From Glebionis coronaria (lineage: Eukaryota; Streptophyta; Magnoliopsida; Asterales; Asteraceae), in NCBI GenBank assembly GCA_025667525.1, contig CM046876.1, positions 20,447,320 to 20,511,319 on the forward strand: a stretch of DNA of 64,000 bases. Reading direction: 5' to 3'. Numbering within the stretch: position 1 is the first letter of the stretch; each line of letters begins with the position of its first letter. The notes under the pieces were generated by a model. The model was not told where the DNA came from and ran no database searches. It saw only the letters and a program-made list of their open reading frames with translations. The translations under genes were made by a program, and so were the position numbers. Positions 23,831 through 33,770 of this stretch are shown here, in pieces.

Positions 23831-24559
23831 CTGCAGGCAAGAACCATAGTTCAAATATTTTGAGTAAACGCAAATTATTATATAAAAATGTGCTTGTAAG
23901 GTTCCTGCATCAACTGGAGGTTCGATATTAACATGATGGGTGATTGAGTCTACTATACCTATCAAGTTATCACCTTCAAAAACATGTAGCTCTAATCAAT
24001 CTCATCAATCCTATGCACCAATTTCATCAATCCTATGCTTCCCACTTGCAAAAAGAACGTCTCAGTTTCGCTTAAAGTTCTGTAATAATGATGAACAGTC
24101 GCATATTTCAGAAAAAATTGATTATCTTTTTATTGTATGTAAATAATTTACAATGAGTTAAGTCGGATCTGATCATTCTAAGTGGATACTTTTCGTTTGA
24201 CTATACAAAATGGAGTGTTTGGATATGCAATTTAAAAATAACTATGTGACTATGTTTTTTTTAATATCAAATTTGTGTTAAACTAAGACAATCAAATTAG
24301 TTTTTAATCCAGAAAGTATCGTGTTTCCTTCAAAGGTCAAACAATATCTTCTAATACTGCTTTTAAAAAGAACTATATCTATGTTTCATTTTATATGCTT
24401 TGGTGAATGATGAGAAACTACGTAACCGGCTTAGAGTTGATGTGAAAAAAGCAAAAGATACAACTTGCCCTGCAAAATAGGTAGTTAAATAACGTCACAA
24501 AGAAATAGCTTAAAAGGGAACGATAATGGATCATAAAGGTCAAAACACATAGTTATGAA

Positions 24560-25180
24560 TAATTTTTTTTACCCCTGTTGTTGGTCGCTGCATATGGTTC
24601 CTTTTCTACTCGGCTAGCACTACCTTGGCCTTTGTCTGTTCGTCGACCAGTTCCTTTGAGTCGGAACTACAAAAATAGTATATATATATGAGGTTCATAA
24701 GAGCAGCCGATAAAAGAAACGGACTATTGCATTCTTCGTAAAAACTTACTATTCTGGTGTTTGCAAACTAGAGCTTCAAAATCACAGTAGTAGAAGGTTA
24801 TTGTCATTGGCCCCTAAAATGTAACATGGATAAATGTGGCTCGGATCAATCGATCTCATGGCCGTACTCATGGAGGTTGCTGAGGCACGTGGTACGCGCC
24901 CTCTGCCATTCTTCTGTTTTTTGCGACAATGCACCATATTTGAAGGATCATCACAACCAAAGAAACCACAATCACACTTCATAGACAACTTATGACTGAA
25001 TTGGCCGAAACACAAATCAGGACGACAATGCACCACATTTCACATAGATTTAATCGTTTAGGTATCAACAACATCACACACGCATAACAATCGGCATACA
25101 GAGTCAATATCCACAACGGTCAGAAAAGTAACTGTAACTGAATATACGCCAAAATCAACAAAGAATCATGAACAACAGTA
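24560..25180. other. short Cys-rich and basic frames, not assignable
   Basis: On the minus strand, 25036-24782 is an 84-codon frame with KCDCGFFGCDD and a basic KKQKNGRGRVPR segment. Near 24690-24600 another basic frame (RLKGTGRRTDKGQGS) occurs. These could be exons of the same unrecognised locus as 23536-23830, but the splice pattern cannot be closed and no known domain is evident. Confidence 0.25.
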
Positions 25181-26660
25181 CACGAGCGTGATTATCATCA
25201 TACACCGCAAGCAGCGGCAACGAAAACCACGGGGGCACCGTAGGGACATTCGAGGTTATTGCCTCAGCAAACATAAACCAAGAACATGTGTATATGAACA
25301 ACAAACAATGGCCTTAAAATGCTCTAGGTTATTGTTTTTCCAAAGATACTGCCCTGCCAAGATACGGGCCATTTTTAGCCAACATGATCAATAGTGGTGC
25401 ACAAATGCAATATGATTATGTTTGAGGCTCAGATAATAACAAATCGGTATGTCGAATATGAGGAGACGGTGTCATGGCTACAAAATTTGCATGTTTGCCC
25501 CGCCAAGATACACGCCACCCCAAATCTAATCGAGCCCGCTTAAGAACGTTCAAATCTTATCATCACAGCCTGTTGGGACCATTATCTCACTAAACTGCGA
25601 ATGACCTATGTTTCGTCGGATGATTTCATATTCATCAGATATAGATACTGTTAACAACCCGCAGCAAACAAAAAAAATGGGCAAAAAAAACAGTGTGTAA
25701 CAAGTTTTGGGTTCATTTTGTATTGAAAAGAAAACCTTTTACACTGTTTGAACGAATTTGGATGTGCATTTTGTAATAGATGCACAGCCAACCCTGCTAT
25801 ACCAGCACACTTACAAATTCAAACGCCCATATATCTGATTAAACTTATCCAAACCCGCTATACCAGTACACTTACAAATTTATATTCATCGTTGCTGGCG
25901 ATTCAACAGTAATGCATACTTGAGGCTCAGATTAATTAGTATTTGAGAAAACCGGTCAAATTCGACATGGCTGCAAAGTTGATTTATTGCCCCGCCAAGA
26001 CTCGAATGGTCCCAACTCAAAACTTATTAGTATTCATCACTGCCTCTAATATTCCACCATACGATGATAAATCTAGCAACTAATATGCCACAACAAACTG
26101 AACACCGAAATCAAACCATAAAAACATGGTGATTTGCCAAGCCATGCTTGCAGATGTAATACGGGACGATAAACCGAACAACAAAAAGAAACCACAAAAA
26201 ACACGGTCATTTGTGAGGTGATGGCTATGGCTGCAACCACATGGGTGCCCCGCCACGGCCATGATTCTCATCATAGTCTTATTTATGTTACTGCTTTACG
26301 TACATGTGCTGCCACACGAAGATATGGTTCGATTTCAATTCGTTTTAGTCATAAGAAAAATCCCCTCTTTAAATTATCTACTATCCATCCATATAAAAGA
26401 GCAGAAGTCATGAATGTCAAAGAAAAATATCAAGGTTGCCACCGTGGCTATCGTCGCCTGCCGGCAAAGGCGGCATCGAAGCGATGGTCGCGTAAAACGA
26501 CATAGGTTTCCCTACAACAAAATTATTGACCTATCATCGCCCGACATCAACACCGGCAACAAATGAGACGGCCGTTGCTATCGTCGCCTGCCATTAATAG
26601 CGGCAACGAAGCACAGGCGTGCCAAAAGTAAACTAAAGCATTGGCATAGGGTGTAACCCA
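25180..26660. repeat. recurring GC-rich modules in AT-rich spacer
   Basis: A module with ATGGCTRCAAA..., about ten spacer bases, then TTGCCCCGCCAAGA recurs at about 25475, 25970 and 26225 with divergence, and a shorter form (CTGCCCTGCCAAGATACGGG) occurs at 25350. GAGGCTCAGAT precedes two of them (25423, 25922). A second pair, CCCKGCTATACCAG(C/T)ACACTTACAAAT, occurs at about 25790 and 25855. GTCGCCTGCC occurs at 26454 and 26585. This points to repeated segmental duplication of one ancestral unit. No protein frame is shared between the copies. Confidence 0.5.
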
Positions 26661-26908
26661 CCATGGCTGCAAGCACGATGCCGCCGGGCTGATTTCACCC
26701 TAATAGAATCCTGAAACCATAAACACAATATTTTGAGTCTTTGTAACATAATCCTGAAACCACAAACCCTATATTTAAGAATAACCACGGCTGCAAGCAC
26801 GATGCCGCCGGGCTGATTTCACCCCAATATAATCCTGAAACCACAAACACAATATTTTAAGTCTTTCTAACACAATCCTGAAACCATAAACCCTAAATTT
26901 AAGAATTC
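26661..26908. repeat. 124-bp tandem duplication
   Basis: 26661-26784 and 26785-26908 are two adjacent copies. Both carry GGCTGCAAGCACGATGCCGC, then a GGGCTGATTTCACCC stretch and AATCCTGAAACCA twice per copy. Differences are few, so the duplication is relatively recent. The GC-rich start matches the modules to the left in style. Confidence 0.75.
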
Positions 26909-27099
26909 ACGTAATTAATGATAAAAGTAATCACAGCTAAACCTAAACTCATGGAATTCCATATTAACCAAGCAAATACCCAAACATGAATATAACCATC
27001 AAAATTAAACAAAAAACATCAATTCAATATTCGAAATTAAAACTAATATTAGGCACACATCTTACCGTGTATGTCAAGCGGATCAGCAGAACAACGCAA

Positions 27100-27690
27100 A
27101 ACACATCAAGATCTCTCACATATTAGATCTCCCAGATAAAATATAAACACCCTACACACAATCAACGGGCAAGATCATATCGACCCACGAACATGAAATC
27201 AACGGCGCACATCTGCTCAATCACCAATAATTTTTAGATCAAAATTTTTAGATCCACATCAAACACAGATCCACCAATAATTTTTTAGGTGAGAGAGAAT
27301 AGGTGTGAGACAATAATGAAGCAAACCATTAATGAAGGGCCAATATATGAAGGGGAAATCTCAAATGGCAATCTCAAGGGGCAACCCAACAATAATTGCA
27401 ACGGGACGCGTAGAGATTAGCAAAACGGAACGTTAAGCCAACGGTGTCTGAAGTGTGTGTAAATCTTGTGAGAGGAATAAGATTGTGTTTGAGGGAAAGT
27501 ATAACAAAGTTTATTCGTTATGTGAGGAGAATCACTGTTTCTAAGAAAACTGATTCTCCTCTATTATATATAGACAAATTCGTATCTTAAACTGTTATTG
27601 TTACAGCAAAATACATAATTAGAAATAACTTTCTACACATACAATTCTAATTGACAAGTATAATAATCCTAAGTCCTAACATCAAAATTT
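27100..27690. other. non-coding stretch with an 11-bp-stem hairpin
   Basis: No gene is seen. At 27522-27562 GAGGAGAATCA and TGATTCTCCTC form a perfect 11-bp inverted repeat around a loop of about 18 bases, followed by TATATATAG. It could be a TIR remnant or a transcript end structure for the minus-strand gene at 27696. Confidence 0.35.
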
Positions 27691-27695
27691 TAATG

Positions 27696-28460
27696 TTAAC
27701 AGTACAGCCATTCTTCGAATATTTCTTGGAAAGTATAATTAATGTCTGTTAGAGCATTATCAGTTGTATCCGAGAACCCGTCATTCATCTGGATATGCAA
27801 GTTCTTTAAGCCTATGTCCAAATCACAGTACGAAGGAATAAAGTCTGTTTCGACGAATCCATCAGTTGGACACTGAGTTGGCGACTTCTGTGACCAGTCG
27901 TCAAAACTGTATGTGCCAACAACCAACCCATTGATTGGAGATTGGATAGGCGACTCCTGTGACCAGTCTTCATAATAGTATTTGTTCTCAACAAACCCAC
28001 TGGTTAGAGATTGGTTAGGAGAGTCACGCAGGTCGTGCTTTAAATGACTATAGGATTGATCGCTTAAGTCAACAAAAGCATGATCAGTTTGAGACTGGCT
28101 GTGCGAGTTATCTAAGACGTGGACGGAATCACTGTATGATGGAGCGTTTGTGTTAAAGAATCCATCACTTTGAGACTGGCTATAAGAGTTCTCTCTGACA
28201 TTACCCAAATCACTATATGACGGAGCGTTTATACCTATAAATTCATTAGATTGAGACTCGAATGAGTTTTCTCGGACATAGCCCACATCACTATACGACG
28301 GGGCGTATCTGTCAAATGATATATCGCTTCGAGACTGGGTATGCGAGCTCTCTGGGCCGTGGCCCACATCGCTATATGATGGAGGCTGAGTGTAGTTATC
28401 ACTTGCAGCTAACTGGAGCTGAAGGTTGGGCCATTCTTGGTTGCGAGCAGAAATACTCAT
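27696..28460 (-). CDS. tandem-repeat protein with PSYSD-type units, unknown function
   Basis: A single uninterrupted frame of 254 residues starts at ATG 28460 (MSISARNQEWPNLQLQL) and ends EWLYC-stop. From about residue 25 the protein is built of some eight degenerate units of 23-27 residues. Good units read APSYSDVGYVRENS or APSYSDLGNVRENS, then SQSQSDGFF and a Asn/Asp-rich turn; later units drift to YYYEDWSQESPIQSP and YSFDDWSQKSPTQCP. There is no signal peptide, membrane segment or known domain. Composition is Ser, Asp, Tyr and Gln rich and acidic, which suggests a disordered protein. Repeats that stay in frame while their sequence drifts favour real coding. A minus-strand TATATATTTA near 28500 could be a promoter element. 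I do not recognise the family. Confidence 0.6.
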   Translation of the reverse strand: MSISARNQEWPNLQLQLAASDNYTQPPSYSDVGHGPESSHTQSRSDISFDRYAPSYSDVGYVRENSFESQSNEFIGINAPSYSDLGNVRENSYSQSQSDGFFNTNAPSYSDSVHVLDNSHSQSQTDHAFVDLSDQSYSHLKHDLRDSPNQSLTSGFVENKYYYEDWSQESPIQSPINGLVVGTYSFDDWSQKSPTQCPTDGFVETDFIPSYCDLDIGLKNLHIQMNDGFSDTTDNALTDINYTFQEIFEEWLYC

Positions 28461-28825
28461 TTATACTGATGAGATAGACACAAATATTCATAATGTGTAA
28501 ATATATAATGGTCAGAACTTCAGAACTTGGAAAACGCAATGGAACCGACAAACAAGAAGCCGCGTTATTGCATGTAAATTACTACGTAGTACGTACTAAC
28601 ACATCAACTAGCCAAGTCAACAACCAACTCGGTATGTCTTTTCCACACTCTATAAATATAAGTGGAAAGGTGACAGAAATATATTAATTACTTTTGCACC
28701 GAGTTTAAAGCACATTTTAAATGGGGTTTTAGATAAAGTTTCAAACAAAACACTTCTTTCATCTTATATTACATGTTCATAATGATTATTTTTTATTGCT
28801 CTATATCAAGTGTTCATTATAATAA

Positions 28826-30576
28826 GGGTAAATATCGAAAATACACAACGTAGTTTCTCAAATAATCTATTATACCCATCTAACTTTTTTATGTTTGATC
28901 TTCACACTTGACACGTAGGATTTGGTCAAACATTTTGACTTTTAACAGTTTAACCAATTTGGATTATAAAATTAGTCCATTTAACAATAACAAAAATTTA
29001 TAAAGTTAACATTTTTAAATCTAAAATGTTACACAACACTCATCTTCTTCAACCCTTATCATATCATCATCAACTTCATCTTCATAAACCCAAAAAATCA
29101 TAATCAAAACCCAGAAAATCATATCTTCATCTTCACTATATAATGCTATACCCCTAATATTTAGAACTCATAACCCTAATCTCAATCCTAAACATCTCCG
29201 CCCCCATCTCTTCATTCTAGAAAACTCAGTCACCACACTTATCTCTTAATTCAAACTACCAGATCTAAATCATCAACTCATAAATCACCCACTGAATACC
29301 CAAGAATATAGCCTTATGCTATGTTGCACGGAGACGGATACGGAAACGGGGACGGGTACGGGGACGGGTACTTAGAAACGTCAATGTCCCAAAATTCATG
29401 AAACGGGTACGGCTGGAAACGTTTTTGTATTTATATATATTTATTAATAAATTAAATAAACATGAATTTTTAACCGATAAAGCAAGAAAAAATAAATACT
29501 GATAGTAAGACATAATATATACTTAACATTAAACAAATACTGATAGTCAATTTTTAGAGATTTGTTAGAATATATGACGACCTACTATATGTATATACAA
29601 TATAAATGGACCAAAAAATGTTTCATGGCCCAAAAACTAGCCCAGAAACGTGTTAAAATCCAAAGAAACGTTTCCATTCGCGTTTCTGCTAGAGCCTCGG
29701 CGTTTCCTATCTTCAGGAAACGTTTCCCTTTTTGGGGAAACGTTTCCGCCGCGTTTCCGGGCGTTTCCAGCCGTTTCCCGTTTCCGAAACGTTTCCGGGA
29801 CGGGCACGGCACCCGAGAGGCGTTTCCGTGCAACATAGGCCTTATGATCATAGACCAACCAATCATAAAAACAAATTACCCTCAACCTTGTATCTTTCTT
29901 TTCATTTTGCTCAGAATCATTTGAACCCACAAAAGTTAGATCCTTGCAATTTGGGTCACGGGTAGGTTGTATTATGATTTTGTTTATATGTTTTTTTTGT
30001 TCAAATCGAATTAACAATAAATCTGAACACTCTTGTTCATGATTGCTATGTTGAGCTCGAAAATTAAAGGAGTCCATGCCTTTACATTCGATCTATGAAG
30101 AGTCTTCGAATAGTATAGATCTTTGATGAATCTTGAACTAATCGAATGAGATATAATCTGAGATTGTTCTATCATTGCATGTTTTTTTTCGATTCTAGTT
30201 TGATGATGTGGGAGAAGGGATCAGTAAATTTGGATTTCCCTATCCTTATTGTTCTTGATGATATTAGATATGTTTAATGAAAACTGATCATATTTTGATC
30301 GAATGATAGAGAAAGATTTATTAATCCGGTAATTTTTGTTCATTGATTTGTTGATCTGGTAAATTTTGTTGAAGATGAAGATGATGTTAGTTGATGATGA
30401 TAGTAAGCTAGGGACCAACAATGTAAAATTAAATTTCAAGTTAACGAAATAACTAACGGTTTCGTTAAGTCAACGGTCCAGTCAACAAAATCAGTGAGCA
30501 AATCCAACATAAAAAAGTCCACTGGGTATAATAGTATCATTTTAAATAGTACATTATGTATTTTTGACATTTACCT
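28826..30576. mobile_element. Mutator-like non-autonomous element, 9-bp TSD
   Basis: Left end GGGTAAATATCG and right end GACATTTACCT are inverted and stay alignable for over 100 bp (shared words include AAAATACAYAAYGTA and TATTATACCCA). The flanks TTATAATAA (28817-28825 and 30577-30585) are an exact 9-bp duplication, the hallmark of Mutator-like elements. The interior has no transposase; 520 bp of it is a younger nested element (29319-29838). A related terminal sequence stands alone at 32480-32672. Confidence 0.82.
29319..29838. mobile_element. 520-bp hAT-type MITE rich in AAACGTTTCC, 8-bp TSD
   Basis: TIRs are CTATGTTGCACGGA at the left and TCCGTGCAACATAG at the right. The exact 8-bp duplication GCCTTATG flanks it (29311-29318, 29839-29846), which fits hAT-type insertion. 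The right third repeats the palindromic word GAAACGTTTCC and its half GCGTTTCC many times, and the left end repeats GGGTACGGGGACGGGTACGG. Open frames on both strands here reflect this GC-rich repetition and should not be read as genes. Confidence 0.88.
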
Positions 30577-30589
30577 TTATAATAAATTA

Positions 30590-31270
30590 GAGAATTTTAA
30601 TAACAAAATTTACAATTTTGTCATTTGAATGTATGACTCATATTTAATATTTCTTTTATCTTTTTATAATGTTCTCACATTGGACATTTAACGTGAGAAA
30701 GAAAGAGTATTGTTTAATGCACAACACATTTTGTCTATATTCTATAGGTTTACCATCCCGTAAACACTTTTAACATTTCTATTATACATTTTCTATATAT
30801 CAAATATTATCGGATCTCAGGTTCAACCACCAAGTTAAATCGATGATTCATAGGGTCACGAGATTGACCACCGAGTCAATCCGATCAAGTTACCGGATTA
30901 AACCGGTCGAATCATCGGGGTTTACACATTTGACTATCAGATCAACCTATTCGGGTTACTGAGTTACCCGTTCGACCAACGAGTTAGTTAACATGTCATT
31001 AACTATTTGTTGCTAAGTAATTTCTGTAGATATGTACGAATACATGTGTAGTCTCAATGAAATATGTGTATCCCAATAAAAAGAGAATGGTAAAAAAAAA
31101 CTATCGGTATATTTTTTTCTTAAAAAAATCAAGTCCAAAGATATGGAGAATAATCTCACATCTACATTACAAAAAATGAGCCTAGTGGCCAGGATTTAGT
31201 GTCGACTTCTTTTATGATCACTATTTAAGCAAAATACCGACCATATAGTAGTACATGAATACTAAAAGTT
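30590..31270. other. AT-rich stretch with a possible CACTA-type end
   Basis: No gene is seen. CATTACAAAAAATGAGCC at about 31164, followed by TTAGTGTCGAC, resembles the CACTACAAAAA...TTAGTGACGAC type start of CACTA elements, but no partner end was found. 30800-30980 is rich in ACCGGATTAAACCGG-like words. Confidence 0.25.
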
Positions 31271-31479
31271 GGTCATCCTTAAGGCTGGTCGCAATGAAGT
31301 TTCGATCGATGATGTCGATCGAGTCGTACACGATCGCCGCTGTTGTAACGACCGGTAGAACTCGGTCGATCGAGTTAACTCGATCCAAACCCCGATCTTC
31401 ATTTAATATCCAAAATTCAAACAAAACAAGTTTTAAAAAAACTTTAAAAAAAATTGAAGTTTAAACCCTTTACACCTTT

Positions 31480-31487
31480 TATAAATA
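31480..31487 (+). promoter_or_regulatory. TATA box of the Harbinger ORF1-like relic
   Basis: TATAAATA lies 71 bp upstream of the ATG at 31551, followed by a leader rich in A and C with CACACACATTAAA, a typical plant core promoter and 5' UTR layout. Confidence 0.5.
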
Positions 31488-31550
31488 CCCAACCCATTTT
31501 ACCAATTTTCACACACATTAAATTCAAACTTCTAAATCAAAACAATAAAC

Positions 31551-32040
31551 ATGTCTAACAAGAGAACCCTAAAAAATAAAACCCCGAGATCCCGAGTTCC
31601 TCAAGAAAGTGTTCCCCATGTGACGTCGGATTCGGCTTTCCGATTACCCGGCTTGTCACGAAACTTTCGGTTTAAACCCGTCGAATTTGGATATCATTCA
31701 CCACAACCATCTCACCCAAACATGTACTATGAAAACCGTCCATTCTCTCTCCGTACCGTGATAACAGCCAACAACCTTTATTAGAATATCCAACGGGTTT
31801 GTGTCGCCCTACTATGGATTCGTCCACTTCTTTGCATCTTAATCTATGGTATTCTCCGATTAATCGTTTTCAAGGTTGATGTTGATTTTGATGAAATGAT
31901 GTATAATCAAGAGTAATTTGCGGGTCAAGGTGCGGGTCAAGGTTCGGGTCAAGCTTCGAGTCAAGATCACTCTATCAGCAAGGTTCGGGACACGGGTCAT
32001 ATCACGGGTCCTATCACGGTGCGGTTAACCTTGACGATGA
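31551..32040 (+). pseudogene. PIF/Harbinger ORF1-like (Myb/SANT partner) relic
   Basis: A 77-codon frame begins MSNKRTLKNKTPRSR and is rich in Pro, Asn, Tyr and Gln. It ends at 31784, after which related low-complexity coding continues in other frames (QPLLEYPTGL, then GQGAGQGSGQASSQ, then YHGSYHGAVNLDDDEG up to about 32040). This order, a Pro/Asn/Gln-rich N-terminal region followed by an acidic DDDE stretch, resembles the N-terminus of Myb/SANT-like ORF1 proteins of plant PIF/Harbinger transposons. The DNA-binding part is missing, and at least one frameshift and one stop are present. TAAGGCTGGTCGCAATGAAG near 31280 resembles a Harbinger terminus with its TAA target. The assignment is by style rather than by a firm domain. 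Confidence 0.35.
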
Positions 32041-32100
32041 CGAGGGATGTCACCTGTCAAACCTAAGAAGCCATCTAAATGTAGATTTTCATAGATTTTC

Positions 32101-32470
32101 ATATCTTACGGCCAATCTGGGATACTGGCTTGGTATTTAGGTGGGATGAAGATGATGAGATATAAGTGGTGGGATTAAGGTGAGATATAAGTGGTGGGAT
32201 TAAATTAACATCTTAGACATTTAGATACTGATGATTAAGCTTCAATAACGATACAAGATTTACAACACTGATATAAATTAACGATACAAGATTAACAACA
32301 CTGATATAAATTAACACCTCTCATCATCTTCATCCCACCTAAATACCAAGCCAGTATCCCAGATTGGCAAGTTATGGTTCCGATGATCACATAATGCTTC
32401 ATATATGACAATCTGGGATACTGGCTTGGTATTTAGGTGCGATGAAGATGATGAGATATAAGTGGTGGGA
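32101..32470. repeat. fold-back with one block present in both orientations
   Basis: The block CAATCTGGGATACTGGCTTG plus about 35 following bases (TATTTAGGTGGGATGAAGAT...) occurs at about 32109, again inverted at 32318-32370, and again direct at 32409. The loop (32205-32312) contains ACAACACTGATATAAATTAA twice and TAGACATTTAGATACTGATG, which also occur near 33690-33770. It has no recognisable TIR-TSD boundary as a whole. Confidence 0.7.
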
Positions 32471-32479
32471 TTAAATTAT

Positions 32480-32672
32480 TAAATATAGAAGGTGGAGCCC
32501 ACTAAAACAAAAGTAACTAGTAGAAAATTTAGTCAAAGTTAATAGTCAATTGGTTTGACCAAGTCAAACTATTTTACCTACGTGGCAAGTGTGAATAAAG
32601 GACATAAAATAGTACGATGTGTATAATGGATAATCTGAGAAAGTACGTTGTGTATTTTTGACATTTACCCTA
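32480..32672 (-). mobile_element. solo end of a MULE-like element related to 28826-30576
   Basis: The reverse complement starts AGGGTAAATGTCAAAAATAC and continues with words also found at the left end of 28826 (ACACAACGTA, CACACTTG, CACGTAGG, TTGGTCAAA). The opposite end was not found, and flanking bases do not duplicate. It is probably a truncated insertion or a breakpoint of a rearrangement with the fold-back to its left. Confidence 0.55.
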
Positions 32673-33689
32673 AACCTTATTTGAATACATTTTTATACAT
32701 CAACCCAATACAAGTACCCCTTATTTATGGAACTTGCCTGATTCAAACTCACTTTGTTTATACAGTTGCATGTTACAAACACTCCTCATTTCTAGATATA
32801 CAATTTTAATCTGCTCTTAACACATCCGGTATCTTCAGTTACCTGGTCTTCTACACACATAGTTTACTTATGAATTTGCCCGATCCAAACACACTTAATT
32901 TACCAACAGAAATAAAAAGATGGATCGAGTGACTTGATGGACTTTAAACATTCATTTTTTTATAACCTAGTCCAAACACTTCTTTCTAGCCTTGTTCTTC
33001 AACTTTCCTCGTGTTTTCCTTCCACTTCTTGGAACTGTGCAAATGCTGAAGGAACTATTGGAACGAAAATATATTGGCAACACGCAAACTGAGTCAAATT
33101 TCTAGGGTTTCAAAATGGTATTGATTTGCTGACATTGAACATCCAAACTTTGATTCACACAAAAGATCATCTGGTTACAAATTGTAATCGATTATATAAC
33201 TGACAATGCCAAACACCCCTGAACATATAAGTTATCATAAAAGATATCCACAAAACAATTAAGCTGATATAGTTATGTACCTGTTAATACCAGCTGATAC
33301 AAAGAAGCTACAGTTAGGTACTTTCTCATGCAAAGATCTACAACATACCAATTAAGACCAACTGATAAAAAAATGTACCTAAGGCCCATAAAACCAATTT
33401 GCATAAACAAAATGAACCACTGCTGCTTTAGTTGGGCATAAGAGCACTGTTATATGTCTCTATATGCTTTTCAGCAGCAGCACGAATAACAAACTCAATA
33501 AACCCATATCATCATGAGTATCACTTTTGACTCCACTCTCATTATTAGGAAGTCCTTCTTGAATCGCTACAACTATTAACATGTGTTTGTTATGGAGATG
33601 GTATCAACCCTTCTAAGCGCGCAATTTTATTGCCCCTGAATTTGTTCCAGGTTTATCATATTAGATATGCCAATTACCAAAATATAGTC

Positions 33690-33770
33690 TGAATTAACGA
33701 TACAAGATTAACAACACTGATATAAATTAACACCTTAGACATTTAGATACTGATGATTAAGCTTCAATAA
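33690..33770. repeat. source or copy of the 32.2-kb fold-back loop
   Basis: AACGATACAAGATTAACAAC, ACTGATATAAATTAACACC and TAGACATTTAGATACTGATG occur here in one order. In 32205-32312 the same words appear in rearranged order and partly doubled, so one site was patched from the other. The other bases of 32673-35571 show no gene, domain or element I can name; frames at 33951-34163 and 34640-34822 are not convincing. Confidence 0.6.

Noticed and set aside
24000..24146. Additional upstream exons of the 23536-23830 gene
   Set aside because: Coding-like words occur (VHRIDEID on the minus strand) but no consistent donor-acceptor pair joins them.
28652..28660. TATAAATA as promoter of a plus-strand gene
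   Set aside because: No coding frame follows on the plus strand; the only nearby gene reads on the minus strand.
29562..30077. Overlapping frames of 90-146 codons on both strands
   Set aside because: They arise from the GC-rich AAACGTTTCC array of a MITE, run through its boundary into unrelated DNA, and have no domain.
28826..32672. One large MULE from 28826 to the inverted end at 32672
   Set aside because: The TSD TTATAATAA is matched at 30577-30585 and not after 32672, so the nearer end is the true partner.
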